Program-made: the position numbers and the translations under genes
Notes under the pieces: generated by a model
Database searches by the model: none
What the model saw: only the letters and a program-made list of their open reading frames with translations
What the model was told of the DNA's origin: nothing
Shown here: positions 52,767 to 61,269 of the stretch, in pieces
How positions within the stretch are numbered: the first letter of the stretch is position 1
Layout of the letters: each line of letters opens with the position of its first letter
Assembly: GCF_004134775.1 (NCBI RefSeq)
Contig: NZ_SDOZ01000002.1
Coordinates: forward strand, 1,710,005-1,774,004
DNA length: 64,000 nucleotides
From: Candidatus Borkfalkia ceftriaxoniphila
GTDB lineage: Bacteria; Bacillota; Clostridia; Christensenellales; Borkfalkiaceae
Direction of reading: 5' to 3'

Positions 52767-53296
52767 TCAAGGGAAAACTGATGGACGGCGCGGACATGGA
52801 GAATACCTTCCGCCGTCTCGCGTTCGAAGTTCTGGAATCGGAGGGCGGCGCGGAAAATCTCGCGCTCGTCGGTATCCGCACTCGCGGCGTCCCCACGGCG
52901 CGACGCGTCGCGGAAGAAATATTTAAGATAGAGGGCAAAAAAGTTCCTTTGGGCGAGTTCGACATTACGCTGTATCGCGACGATCTGGAAACGCTGCCCG
53001 ACGAAGCGCGCGTTCTGGACAGCGTCATCGATTTCGACGTGACCGACAAAAACGTGCTGCTGTGCGACGACGTGATCTACACGGGACGCACGGTGCGCGC
53101 CGCTATTTCCGCGCTGTTGGAATTGGGGCGGCCGCGCAGCATCAAATTTCTGGCGCTCATCGACCGCGGGCACCGCGAACTTCCCTTCAAGGCGGATTTT
53201 ACGGGCAAAAGCGTCCCTTCCTCCCGCCGCGAGGGCATCCTCGTGCGGTATCGGGAAACCGACGGCGAAAACGCCGTGTATATCTGCGACAAATAA
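52760..53296 (+). CDS. pyrR: PyrR: pyr operon RNA-binding regulator and uracil phosphoribosyltransferase
   Basis: A 178-residue protein with the PRPP-binding motif LCDDVIYTGRTVRAA and the PyrR-typical GIRTRGVPTARRVAE and LIDRGHRELPFKADFTGK. Family members bind pyr leader RNA when UMP is high. No pyrimidine biosynthesis gene or recognisable PyrR-binding leader is present in the window, so its targets must lie elsewhere. Confidence 0.93.
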   Translation: MVIKGKLMDGADMENTFRRLAFEVLESEGGAENLALVGIRTRGVPTARRVAEEIFKIEGKKVPLGEFDITLYRDDLETLPDEARVLDSVIDFDVTDKNVLLCDDVIYTGRTVRAAISALLELGRPRSIKFLALIDRGHRELPFKADFTGKSVPSSRREGILVRYRETDGENAVYICDK

Positions 53297-53378
53297 AAAT
53301 TATTTCCGTCGATTTGCTTGCGCGGCTGTATAAATCGTGGTAAAATAATACAGAATTAAAACTAAAAAGGAGTTTGTT

Positions 53379-53678
53379 ATGTCTAGAAAACAAAGAACGG
53401 AAGGACAGGCGAAGAGGGACTTGGTGAAACTTTGCGCGTTTGTCGCGCTGATCATCGCGGCGTTCACATTTACGTTCGGCGGATTGTTTAACGGTTCCAT
53501 CGTGGGAGATATCCTCAACCTGGTGGCGAAGATCGCCTTGCTCATCGCGATCGCGTTCCCCGCGTATCAGTTCAGCAGAGGATTGAATAAAGGTTGGAAA
53601 ATCGTATTCTGGATTGCACTGGTGATTTATGTGCTCGGCTGCGTATTCGGTATGCTGAACATCAATATCGGAAAATAA
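53379..53678 (+). CDS. Small membrane protein, three predicted helices, function unknown
   Basis: A 99-residue protein. A basic N-terminus (MSRKQRTEGQAKRD) precedes three hydrophobic helices at about 17-38, 45-65 and 74-95. No family is recognised. It has its own promoter-like sequence upstream (TTGCGC, 17 bases, TAAAAT) and its own terminator, so it is a single-gene unit. AAGGAG lies before the ATG. Confidence 0.75.
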   Translation: MSRKQRTEGQAKRDLVKLCAFVALIIAAFTFTFGGLFNGSIVGDILNLVAKIALLIAIAFPAYQFSRGLNKGWKIVFWIALVIYVLGCVFGMLNINIGK

Positions 53679-53691
53679 CCTTATAAAACGG

Positions 53692-53719
53692 AAAAGGCGG
53701 CTGCATTGCCGCCTTTTTT
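53692..53719 (+). terminator. Rho-independent terminator after the small membrane protein
   Basis: GGCGGC pairs with GCCGCC around TGCATT, with extra A-T pairs at the base and a run of six T residues after. Confidence 0.85.
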
Positions 53720-53779
53720 CTTTACAAACCGCCGCAAAATTGGTACAATGAATAGGAATTCAAACAGTACGGAGAGAAC

Positions 53780-55102
53780 ATGGCAAATCCTTTGATCGCG
53801 ATCGTCGGACGTCCGAACGTCGGCAAGAGCACGCTTTTCAATAAAATCGCGGGACGGAAAATTTCCATTACCGAAAACCGTCCCGGCGTTACGCGCGACA
53901 GGCTGTACGCCGACGCGAGTTGGCGCGGCAGAAACTTCACCGTGGTGGACACGGGCGGCATCGAACTGAAAAGCGAGGACGTCATGTGGAAAGAGATCCT
54001 GCGGCAGGCGGATACCGCCATCGAAACCGCAGAGGTCATTTTGCTGATGCTCGACGGGCGGGAAGAATTGACCGCGTCCGATTACGACGTGGCGGAAAAA
54101 CTGCGCCGCAGCAAAAAACCCGTCATTCTCGTCATCAACAAGGTGGATAACTATTCGCCCGATAAACTTTCCGAATATTACGCGTTGGGTCTCGGGGAGC
54201 CGTTCGCGGTTTCCGCCGAACATTCGCAGGGGATCGGCGACGTTTTAGACGAGGCGCTCACCTATTTCGGGGATGGGGAAGAAGAGGATACCGAAAGTTT
54301 AAAGATCGCCGTGGTGGGCAAGCCCAACGCGGGCAAGAGCAGCCTCGTCAACCGCCTTTTGGGGTTCGAGCGTTCCATCGTCACCGATATCGCGGGCACG
54401 ACGCGCGACGCGATCGATACCAGATTCACGCTCGACGGGCAGAAATATACGCTCATCGACACGGCGGGGATCCGCCGCAAGAAGAACGTGAGCGACGACG
54501 TGGAATATTACAGCGTCATGCGCGCTTTCGACGCGGTGCGCCGCGCCGACGTCTGCCTTCTGGTGGTGGACAGCGCCGAAGGGCTTACCGAGCAGGACGT
54601 GAAGATCATCGGCTACGTGCACGAACAGGGCAAACCCTCCGTCATCGTCATGAATAAGTGGGACGTCATCGAAAAGGATTCCAAGACCATCAATAAGTTC
54701 GAAGAGAAACTGCATTTCGACCTCAAATTCATGGATTATTTTAAGTCCGTCTACATTTCCGCGAAGACGGGGCAACGCGCCGACAAAGTTTTGAAGATCG
54801 CGCGCGAGGCGTTCGAAAACACCAACCGCCGCATCACGACGGGCACGCTCAACGATCTGATGCTCGACGCGGTGCGCACCAACGAACCGCCCGCCACGGG
54901 CGGCAGACGGCTGAAAATCTATTACTGTTCGCAGCCTTCCGTGTGCCCGCCCACTTTCGTGCTCTTCGTCAACGACGAGGAACTGATGCATTTTTCTTAT
55001 AAAAGATATCTGGAAAACGTTCTCCGCCGCTCTTTTGACTTTTCGGGCACTCCTATCCGCATCGTCTGCCGCAAGCGCAGCGAAACGGAAGGCGGATATT
55101 GA
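53780..55102 (+). CDS. der: Ribosome assembly GTPase Der (EngA)
   Basis: A 440-residue protein with two GTPase domains in tandem: GRPNVGKSTLFNK with DTGGIE in the first, and GKPNAGKSSLVNRL with DTAGIR and NKWD in the second. The C-terminal KH-like domain (about 355-440) ends FSGTPIRIVCRKRSE. It acts in 50S ribosomal subunit assembly. plsY follows after 10 bases, a common clostridial arrangement. Confidence 0.97.
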   Translation: MANPLIAIVGRPNVGKSTLFNKIAGRKISITENRPGVTRDRLYADASWRGRNFTVVDTGGIELKSEDVMWKEILRQADTAIETAEVILLMLDGREELTASDYDVAEKLRRSKKPVILVINKVDNYSPDKLSEYYALGLGEPFAVSAEHSQGIGDVLDEALTYFGDGEEEDTESLKIAVVGKPNAGKSSLVNRLLGFERSIVTDIAGTTRDAIDTRFTLDGQKYTLIDTAGIRRKKNVSDDVEYYSVMRAFDAVRRADVCLLVVDSAEGLTEQDVKIIGYVHEQGKPSVIVMNKWDVIEKDSKTINKFEEKLHFDLKFMDYFKSVYISAKTGQRADKVLKIAREAFENTNRRITTGTLNDLMLDAVRTNEPPATGGRRLKIYYCSQPSVCPPTFVLFVNDEELMHFSYKRYLENVLRRSFDFSGTPIRIVCRKRSETEGGY

Positions 55103-55112
55103 GGAATCAGTT

Positions 55113-55841
55113 ATGAATGAAATTTTGTTTCGGGACGTATGGTGGATCTTTGCGGTGCTGGCGGTTGCGTCCTACTTCGTGGGGTGTTTCAATTTCGCGC
55201 TGCTGATCTCCAAGATCAAGCATAAGGACGTGCGCAAGATGGGCAGCGGCAACCCGGGCACGATGAATATGAGCCGTCAGTTCGGATTGAAGATCGGCGC
55301 GGCGACTCTCTTTCTCGATATGTTCAAGGGCGGCGCGATGGTGCTCGTCGGGTATTTCGTTTTTCGTGGAAAGGTATTCGCGGGCACGGATTTTCTCGTT
55401 TCCGATCTTGCCCGCTACGTCTGCGGCGTGTGCGTGATCGTCGGGCATATCTACCCCGTCACCATGAAATTCAAGGGCGGGAAGGGCATCGCTTCCACGC
55501 TCGGAATGTTCTGGTTTGCGCTTACCTGCGATTATTGGTGGATGTTTTTCGCGGCGCTCGGTATACTCGTACTCACGCTATTATACATATTCAAAAGCGA
55601 ATGGGGCTCGATGGGCTCGCTGTTCGGCGTCAGCCTTTTGACCGTGGCGCAGGGACTCATCTTCTATTTCCGCTACGCGGGGGAACTGAACAATCCCTAT
55701 GTGATCGCGGTATTCATGCTTCTTGCGTTCAACTGTTTTCTCACCTGGTTTGCGCACCGCAAAAATATCGTGGCGCTTTTGGCGGGCGAAGAACACCGCA
55801 CTTCCGTCAGAAAACTTTCGCACGGGAAGAAGGAAAGTTGA
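55113..55841 (+). CDS. plsY: Acyl-phosphate:glycerol-3-phosphate acyltransferase
   Basis: A 242-residue membrane enzyme making lysophosphatidate, the first step of phospholipid synthesis. Motifs: GSGNPGTMNMSRQFG (the usual GSGNxGTTN with Met), KGGAMVLVGY and KGGKGIASTLGMFW. ATG 55113 gives the normal start; a longer in-frame start at 55035 lies inside der. At 242 residues it is a little longer than the usual 200-220, with an extended C-terminus. Confidence 0.93.
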   Translation: MNEILFRDVWWIFAVLAVASYFVGCFNFALLISKIKHKDVRKMGSGNPGTMNMSRQFGLKIGAATLFLDMFKGGAMVLVGYFVFRGKVFAGTDFLVSDLARYVCGVCVIVGHIYPVTMKFKGGKGIASTLGMFWFALTCDYWWMFFAALGILVLTLLYIFKSEWGSMGSLFGVSLLTVAQGLIFYFRYAGELNNPYVIAVFMLLAFNCFLTWFAHRKNIVALLAGEEHRTSVRKLSHGKKES

Positions 55842-55867
55842 AAAAATTTCGTACTAAATAAAAAAAT

Positions 55868-55914
55868 GCCTTCATATACTAAACTGTATCGAAAGAGTGT
55901 ATGGAGGCTTTTTT
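55868..55914. promoter_or_regulatory. Overlapping terminator hairpin and sporulation-type promoter before spoIVA
   Basis: GCCTTCATATAC (55868-55879) pairs with GTGTATGGAGGC (55897-55908) with two G-U pairs, followed by six T residues (55909-55914): a terminator for plsY readthrough. CATATACTA (55873-55881) fits the CATA-N3-TA -10 of the sporulation sigma K/E group. The GGAGG in the 3' arm (55903-55907) is the spoIVA ribosome binding site. Confidence 0.55.
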
Positions 55915-55916
55915 CT

Positions 55917-57395
55917 ATGTTCAATAATCAGATTTACGAGGATATAGCGCGGCGCACGGGTGGCGATATCTATGTGGGGGTGGTTGGTCCCGTGCGTACG
56001 GGTAAATCCACGTTTATCCGAAAATTCGCCGAACAGCTCATCGTTCCGAACGTGAAGGACGCGAATAAGCGCGCCGTGCTGACGGACGAACTTCCGCAGG
56101 CCGCGGAGGGCAAGACGGTGATGACCACAGAGCCGAAATTCGTTCCCGGCGAGGCGGTCGGCATCGACGTGAAGGACAATGCGCACGTGCGCGTCCGTCT
56201 GATCGATTGCGTCGGCTTTATGGTCGAAGGGGCGCAGGGCGCCACCGAAGACGGAAAGCCCAGACTTGTTTCCACCCCGTGGAGCGACACTCCCGTACCC
56301 TTTGACAAGGCGGCGGAAACGGGCACGCAGAAGGTCATACGCGAACATTCCACCATCGGGATCATGGTCACGTGCGACGGCTCCGTGGCGGGCATCGAGC
56401 GCAGCGGCTACATCGCTGCGGAAGAGCGCACCGTCAACGAACTGAAAGCCATCGGCAAGCCCTTCGTCATCGTCCTCAACTGCCGCGAACCGCAGAGCGA
56501 GCAGAGCACGATCTTGCGCGCCGCGCTCGAAGAAAAGTACGCGGTGCCCGTTCTCGCCCTCAACTGCGAGCGCGCGGACGGCGAAGAACTGATGGGCGTT
56601 CTGGAAAAAGTGCTGTTCGAATTCCCCGTCGTCACCGTCGATTTCAAAATTCCTCTGTGGATGCAGGCGCTGCCCGCGGAGAGCCGCATTATTTCGGAGA
56701 TTCTTGCCAAAGTCAAGGAAACGTGCTGTAAAGTGCGCAAAATGCGCGATTGTTCGCTGTTCGATTCTATGTTCGAGGCGGAGGCTCCGCTCAACAATCC
56801 GCTTTCCGTTTCCTTAAAATTGGGCGAAGGCCGCGCGGAAGTGGAATTGAGTGCGAAAGAGGGGTTATTCTATTCGACGCTCAGCGAAGAGTGCGGCGAA
56901 GAGATCTCCGATGACTTCACGCTCATGCGGTACGTGAAATCGCTCAAAGAGGCGAAAAGTTGTTACGAGAAATTCAAGAACGCGCTTGCCGCTGCCGAAG
57001 AGACGGGCTACGGCGTGGTGAATCCCGCCGAGGGCGATCTCGTTCTGGACGCGCCCGACATGGTGCGCCAGGGCAGGGGCTGCGGCATCCGTTTAAAAGG
57101 CAACGCCGCGAGTTATCATATCATGAAGATCGAAGTGAAGAGCGAAGTCAATCCCGTTCTGGGAACGGCGATGGGCAGCGAGGAACTCGTCAAGGGCATG
57201 CTGGATAAATATGACAACGACCCCGAATCGCTGTGGTCGACCGACCTTTTCGGCAAGACCTTCCGCGACATGGTGCGCGAAGGCTTAAACGCCAAAGTCG
57301 TCGCCATGCCCGAGGACGCGAAGCGCAAAATGCGCCGCACGGTGACGCGCATCGTCAACGAGGGCCGCGGCGGAGTCATCTGCATCCTGTTATAA
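55917..57395 (+). CDS. spoIVA: Stage IV sporulation protein A (spore coat ATPase)
   Basis: A 492-residue protein that polymerises on the forespore surface and anchors the spore coat. The Walker A GPVRTGKSTFIRKFAEQ is near the start. The long middle domain and the C-terminal end GRGGVICIL are typical of SpoIVA. The ATG at 55917 follows GGAGG by 9 bases. Length matches the family (492 in Bacillus subtilis). Its presence says the lineage has, or recently had, endospore formation. Confidence 0.96.
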   Translation: MFNNQIYEDIARRTGGDIYVGVVGPVRTGKSTFIRKFAEQLIVPNVKDANKRAVLTDELPQAAEGKTVMTTEPKFVPGEAVGIDVKDNAHVRVRLIDCVGFMVEGAQGATEDGKPRLVSTPWSDTPVPFDKAAETGTQKVIREHSTIGIMVTCDGSVAGIERSGYIAAEERTVNELKAIGKPFVIVLNCREPQSEQSTILRAALEEKYAVPVLALNCERADGEELMGVLEKVLFEFPVVTVDFKIPLWMQALPAESRIISEILAKVKETCCKVRKMRDCSLFDSMFEAEAPLNNPLSVSLKLGEGRAEVELSAKEGLFYSTLSEECGEEISDDFTLMRYVKSLKEAKSCYEKFKNALAAAEETGYGVVNPAEGDLVLDAPDMVRQGRGCGIRLKGNAASYHIMKIEVKSEVNPVLGTAMGSEELVKGMLDKYDNDPESLWSTDLFGKTFRDMVREGLNAKVVAMPEDAKRKMRRTVTRIVNEGRGGVICILL

Positions 57396-57408
57396 TAAAA
57401 ACGAATAG

Positions 57409-57436
57409 AGGACGCCCGAAAGGGCGTCCTTTTTCG
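57409..57436 (+). terminator. Rho-independent terminator after spoIVA
   Basis: AGGACGCCC and GGGCGTCCT form a 9-bp stem with loop GAAA, followed by TTTTTC. Confidence 0.9.
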
Positions 57437-57496
57437 CTTGCTAAACGCGCGAAAATTCTTTATAATAAGAGAGAATAATCAAAGGAATGACGACAG

Positions 57497-59209
57497 GTGA
57501 GACGGTATTTCAAATATCTCAAAGAATATAAATGGCACTGCATTTTCGGGCCGCTCCTGAAATGGATCGAGGCGGCGCTCGAACTGATGGTGCCGCTCGT
57601 AATGAAACAAATTATCGACGTGGGCGTCGCCAACGGCGACATTCCTTACGTGCTCAAATACGGCGGCGTCATGCTGGCGATGGGCGCGTTGGGGCTGGGG
57701 TGCGCCGTGTTCTGCCAACGCGTCGCGTCCATTGCGTCGCAGGGGTTCGGGACCAACGTGCGCAACGCCCTGTTTTCGCATATCAATACGCTGTCTTATC
57801 GCGAGATCGACAAAGTCGGCTCCGCCTCGCTCGTCACGCGCGTGGTCAACGACGTCAACCAGATGCAGAGCGCGGTCGCCATTATCCTGCGGCTCGTCGT
57901 ACGCGCTCCCTTTATCGCGGCGGGCGCCATCGTGCTGTGCATGATCACGGACTGGCAGATCGGGCTTCTGGTCACCCTCGTTTCCGTTCTCGTGGGGCTG
58001 GTCCTCTTTATCATCATGAAAAAGAGCGTGCCGTTTTACGCGACCAATCAAAGAAAACTCGACAGAATGTCGCAGATCACCAACGAAAATTTAGAGGGCG
58101 CCCGCGTGGTGCGCGCCTTTTCCAAGCGCGACAAAGAGCGCGCGCGGTTCGACGGTGCGGCTGAGGCGATGCTGCAAAATTCCATGCGCATCGGCCGTAT
58201 TTCCGCCTATCTCAATCCGCTCACGTTTGCGCTCGTAAACTTAGGCATCGCCGCCATTCTCTTCGTCAGCGGCGTAAAAGTCAATATCGGCAGGCTCACC
58301 AGCGGCGAGATCATCGCCGTCATCAGTTACATGGCGCAGATCCTCAACGCGATGATCGTCATTTCCAATATGGTTTCGCTGTTCACCAAGGCGCACGCTT
58401 CCATGAACCGCGTCAGCGAGGTATTCGATCTGCAGTCATGTATCCGCGACGGGGGGAACGCGCAGCCCGACTTCACCGCGCCCGCGATCCAATTCGAAAA
58501 CGTCAGTTTTTCCTATGCGGGCACGGATAAATACGCGCTCACCGATGTTTCTTTTTCTCTGGAAAAGGGAAAGACTTTGGGGATCATCGGCGGCACGGGC
58601 AGCGGCAAGACCACGCTCGTGAACCTCTTTCCGCGCCTGTACGACTGCTCGTTGGGCAGCGTGAAAGTGTTCGGGCACGACGTGAAGGACTATTCGCAGG
58701 AAAGCCTGCGTTTTATCTTCGGCGTGGTGCCGCAAAACGGCAATCTGTTTTCGGGCACCGTGCGCTCCAACCTGTTCTGGGGCAACGACAAGGCGAGCGA
58801 CGAGGATTTTGCGGAAGCCTTGAAGATCGCCTGCGCCTATGATTTCGTCATGGAAAAGGGCGGGCTGGATCAGCCCGTGGCGGAATCGGGACGCAATTTT
58901 TCAGGCGGACAGAAACAGCGATTGACCATCGCGCGCGCGGTCGCGGGCAAACCGCCCGTGCTGGTTTTGGACGATTCGTGTTCGGCATTGGATTTTGCCA
59001 CCGACGCCAAAGTGCGCGCCAATCTCGCCGCGCTGGAAGGCACGACGACGGTCATCATTTCCCAGCGCGCCTCGTCCATACGCGGCGCGGACGAAATTCT
59101 CGTTTTGGAGGACGGCCGCATTGCGGGCAGGGGAAAGCACGAAGAATTATACGAAAATTGCGGCGTGTACCGCGAGATCTGCGATTCGCAGGCGAGGGCG
59201 GAAGCATGA
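57497..59209 (+). CDS. Heterodimeric ABC exporter subunit 1 (degenerate-site half)
   Basis: A 570-residue fused membrane and ATPase protein (six helices, then a nucleotide-binding domain from about 330). Walker A is GGTGSGKTTL and the signature FSGGQKQR is intact. Walker B is LVLDDS (Asp where the catalytic Glu should be) and the switch His is Gln (IISQRASS). These changes mark the non-hydrolysing site of heterodimeric exporters. The start is GTG at 57497, with AAAGGA upstream. It overlaps the partner gene by four bases. The cargo is unknown, perhaps a drug or lipid. Confidence 0.9.
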   Translation: MRRYFKYLKEYKWHCIFGPLLKWIEAALELMVPLVMKQIIDVGVANGDIPYVLKYGGVMLAMGALGLGCAVFCQRVASIASQGFGTNVRNALFSHINTLSYREIDKVGSASLVTRVVNDVNQMQSAVAIILRLVVRAPFIAAGAIVLCMITDWQIGLLVTLVSVLVGLVLFIIMKKSVPFYATNQRKLDRMSQITNENLEGARVVRAFSKRDKERARFDGAAEAMLQNSMRIGRISAYLNPLTFALVNLGIAAILFVSGVKVNIGRLTSGEIIAVISYMAQILNAMIVISNMVSLFTKAHASMNRVSEVFDLQSCIRDGGNAQPDFTAPAIQFENVSFSYAGTDKYALTDVSFSLEKGKTLGIIGGTGSGKTTLVNLFPRLYDCSLGSVKVFGHDVKDYSQESLRFIFGVVPQNGNLFSGTVRSNLFWGNDKASDEDFAEALKIACAYDFVMEKGGLDQPVAESGRNFSGGQKQRLTIARAVAGKPPVLVLDDSCSALDFATDAKVRANLAALEGTTTVIISQRASSIRGADEILVLEDGRIAGRGKHEELYENCGVYREICDSQARAEA

Positions 59210-60999
59210 AAAATAAACGTTTGAAAGGCGTCAAGAGCGGGATCACCCGCAGGCTTCTGACCTACGTCAAGCCGTATCGCGGTTATGTGGCGGGCGCGTT
59301 CGTATTCAGTATTTTATACGTCGCCTGCGTGCTCATCGGTCCCGTGCTCTACGGCTGGGCGATCGACGCGATGATCGGCAAGGGCGCGGTGGATTTCGCG
59401 GAAGTCGCGAAAATGACGACGGGATTTATCGTCAGCGTCGTCTTTTCCTCGCTCTCGCAAAAATTTCTGAATAACTGCGTCAATTCGCTGTGTTATAAAC
59501 TTGTGCGCGATCTCAGGCGCGAGGCTTTTTACAGCATCACTTCCGCGCGCGTCAAATACGTGGATACGCACGCCCAGGGCGACGTGATGAGCCGCGTCGT
59601 CAACGACGTGGACGTCATTTCCGACGGCCTGTTGCAGGGCGTGGCGCAACTCTTTACGGGCGTAATGACCATTCTGGCGACGCTCGCCGTCATGTTCGTC
59701 ATCAATTATATCATCGCGATCGTAGTGGTCGTGTTAACGCCCGTTTCCATGTTCGTGGCGGCGTTCATCGCTAAAAATACCTTTAAGAGTTACAAACGGC
59801 AGGTGGCGGTGCAGGGCGAACTGACCGCGCACACCAAGGAACTCTTGGGCGGACAGAAGACGGTCATCCTCTTCAACGAAGAAAAATACTCCGTGCAAAA
59901 ATTCGAAGAGATCGACCAGCGGCTGTACGACGTGGGCTGGAAAGCGCAGTCCTTTTCCGCGCTCGTCAACCCCAGCACCCGTTTTGTCAATGCCGTCATC
60001 AGCGCGGTGGTGGGCGTTCTGGGTGCGATCTTCTGCATTCTCACCGTCGGCGATTCGCTCGTTTTAGGCGCGTTCACCCTTCCCGCGTTTTCCGTGGGCA
60101 TGCTCTCGGCGTTCATTAGTTACGCCAACCAATATACGAAACCGTTCAATGAAATTTCCAACGTCGTCACGCAGTTGCAAAACGCGTTCGCGTCCGCGGG
60201 GCGCGTGTTCGAAGTCATCGACGAACCCGGCGAAGATCTGGCGGGCGAAGCCGCGCTTCCCGTCTGCCGCGGCGATATCCGGCTCGAAAACGTCGGTTTT
60301 TCCTATTCGCCCGAACAAAAACTGATCGAAAACCTCAATCTCGACGTGAAGGCGGGCAGCAAGATCGCCGTCGTCGGACCCACGGGGTGCGGCAAGACGA
60401 CGCTCATCAATCTTTTGATGCGCTTTTACGATCTGAACGCGGGCAATATCTACGTGGACGGCGTCAACGCGAAGGACATTCCGCTGGACGAATACCGCAA
60501 ACTGTTCGGCATGGTGCTGCAGGAGAGTTTTTTGAGCGGCGAAACGGTGGCTTACAATATTTCCTACGGCGCGGAAAACGCGACGCGCGAACAGATCGAA
60601 CAAGCGGCGAAAGCGGCGTACTGCGACTTTTTTATACGCAATCTGGAAGAGGGGTACGATACGCGGCTGAGCGACAACGTGAACGTATCGCAGGGCGAAA
60701 AGCAGTTGTTGTGCATTGCGCGCATCATGCTCGTCAATCCGCCCATGCTCATATTGGACGAAGCGACGAGCAATATCGACACCATGACGGAAATGCGTAT
60801 CCAGAAAGCGTTTCAGAAGATCATGAAGGGCAAAACCAGTTTTATCGTGGCGCACCGCCTATCGACCATACTGGATGCAGATACCATTCTGGTGATGGAC
60901 CACGGCTCCGTCATCGAGCAGGGGACGCACGCGGAACTGCTCGCGAAAAAAGGATTTTACTATCATTTGTATAATTCGCAGTTTGCGAGAGGCGAATAA
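59206..60999 (+). CDS. Heterodimeric ABC exporter subunit 2 (catalytic half)
   Basis: A 597-residue partner of the preceding gene, with six helices and an ATPase domain. Walker A is GPTGCGKTTL, Walker B LILDEATSN with the catalytic Glu, and the switch His is present in IVAHRLSTI. The signature is degenerate (VSQGEKQL in place of LSGGQ). Its intact Walker site pairs with the intact signature of subunit 1, giving one working site. ATG 59206 (ATGA overlap) is chosen over longer in-frame starts inside the upstream gene. Confidence 0.92.
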   Translation: MKNKRLKGVKSGITRRLLTYVKPYRGYVAGAFVFSILYVACVLIGPVLYGWAIDAMIGKGAVDFAEVAKMTTGFIVSVVFSSLSQKFLNNCVNSLCYKLVRDLRREAFYSITSARVKYVDTHAQGDVMSRVVNDVDVISDGLLQGVAQLFTGVMTILATLAVMFVINYIIAIVVVVLTPVSMFVAAFIAKNTFKSYKRQVAVQGELTAHTKELLGGQKTVILFNEEKYSVQKFEEIDQRLYDVGWKAQSFSALVNPSTRFVNAVISAVVGVLGAIFCILTVGDSLVLGAFTLPAFSVGMLSAFISYANQYTKPFNEISNVVTQLQNAFASAGRVFEVIDEPGEDLAGEAALPVCRGDIRLENVGFSYSPEQKLIENLNLDVKAGSKIAVVGPTGCGKTTLINLLMRFYDLNAGNIYVDGVNAKDIPLDEYRKLFGMVLQESFLSGETVAYNISYGAENATREQIEQAAKAAYCDFFIRNLEEGYDTRLSDNVNVSQGEKQLLCIARIMLVNPPMLILDEATSNIDTMTEMRIQKAFQKIMKGKTSFIVAHRLSTILDADTILVMDHGSVIEQGTHAELLAKKGFYYHLYNSQFARGE

Positions 61000-61000
61000 A

Positions 61001-61034
61001 AAAGAGCGGAACGCTTTTGCGTTCCGCTCTTTTT
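61001..61034. terminator. Bidirectional terminator between the ABC exporter and the 43-residue gene
   Basis: AAAGAGCGGAACGC pairs perfectly with GCGTTCCGCTCTTT around TTTT, followed by a T-tract and preceded by an A-tract. It touches the stop codon of the minus-strand small gene. Confidence 0.92.
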
Positions 61035-61164
61035 AATGCTGCGGGTGCAGATTTCCGTCTTTATCGGCCACCATTACGGGGCGTTCGTCCTTCAATGCCA
61101 TCAAGTAATCGTTGTACTGTTGATCCGTCAGAGTTTTTATTTTGTTTTTTTTCTTTTTTGACAT
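61033..61164 (-). CDS. 43-residue Lys-rich small protein, function unknown
   Basis: A short reading frame encoding MSKKKKNKIKTLTDQQYNDY followed by 23 more residues with LMALKDERPVMVADKDGNLH. AAAGGGAG lies 7 bases before the ATG on the minus strand, and a strong terminator follows the stop codon directly. This makes a real gene likely despite its size. The N-terminus is strongly basic and could bind nucleic acid or membrane. No family is recognised. Confidence 0.65.
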   Translation of the reverse strand: MSKKKKNKIKTLTDQQYNDYLMALKDERPVMVADKDGNLHPQH

Positions 61165-61224
61165 ACTAAAACACTCCCTTTGGGTTTTTCAACAGTATGG
61201 ACAAAACGTTTTGAAATTATGCGT

Positions 61225-61256
61225 AAAAAACAGCCCCGCGTCTGTCGGCGCGGGGC
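61225..61256 (-). terminator. Terminator after serA (minus strand)
   Basis: On the minus strand, GCCCCGCG and CGCGGGGC form an 8-bp stem with an 8-base loop, followed by TGTTTTTT. Confidence 0.85.
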
Positions 61257-61269
61257 GTTCGTTTTTCTT

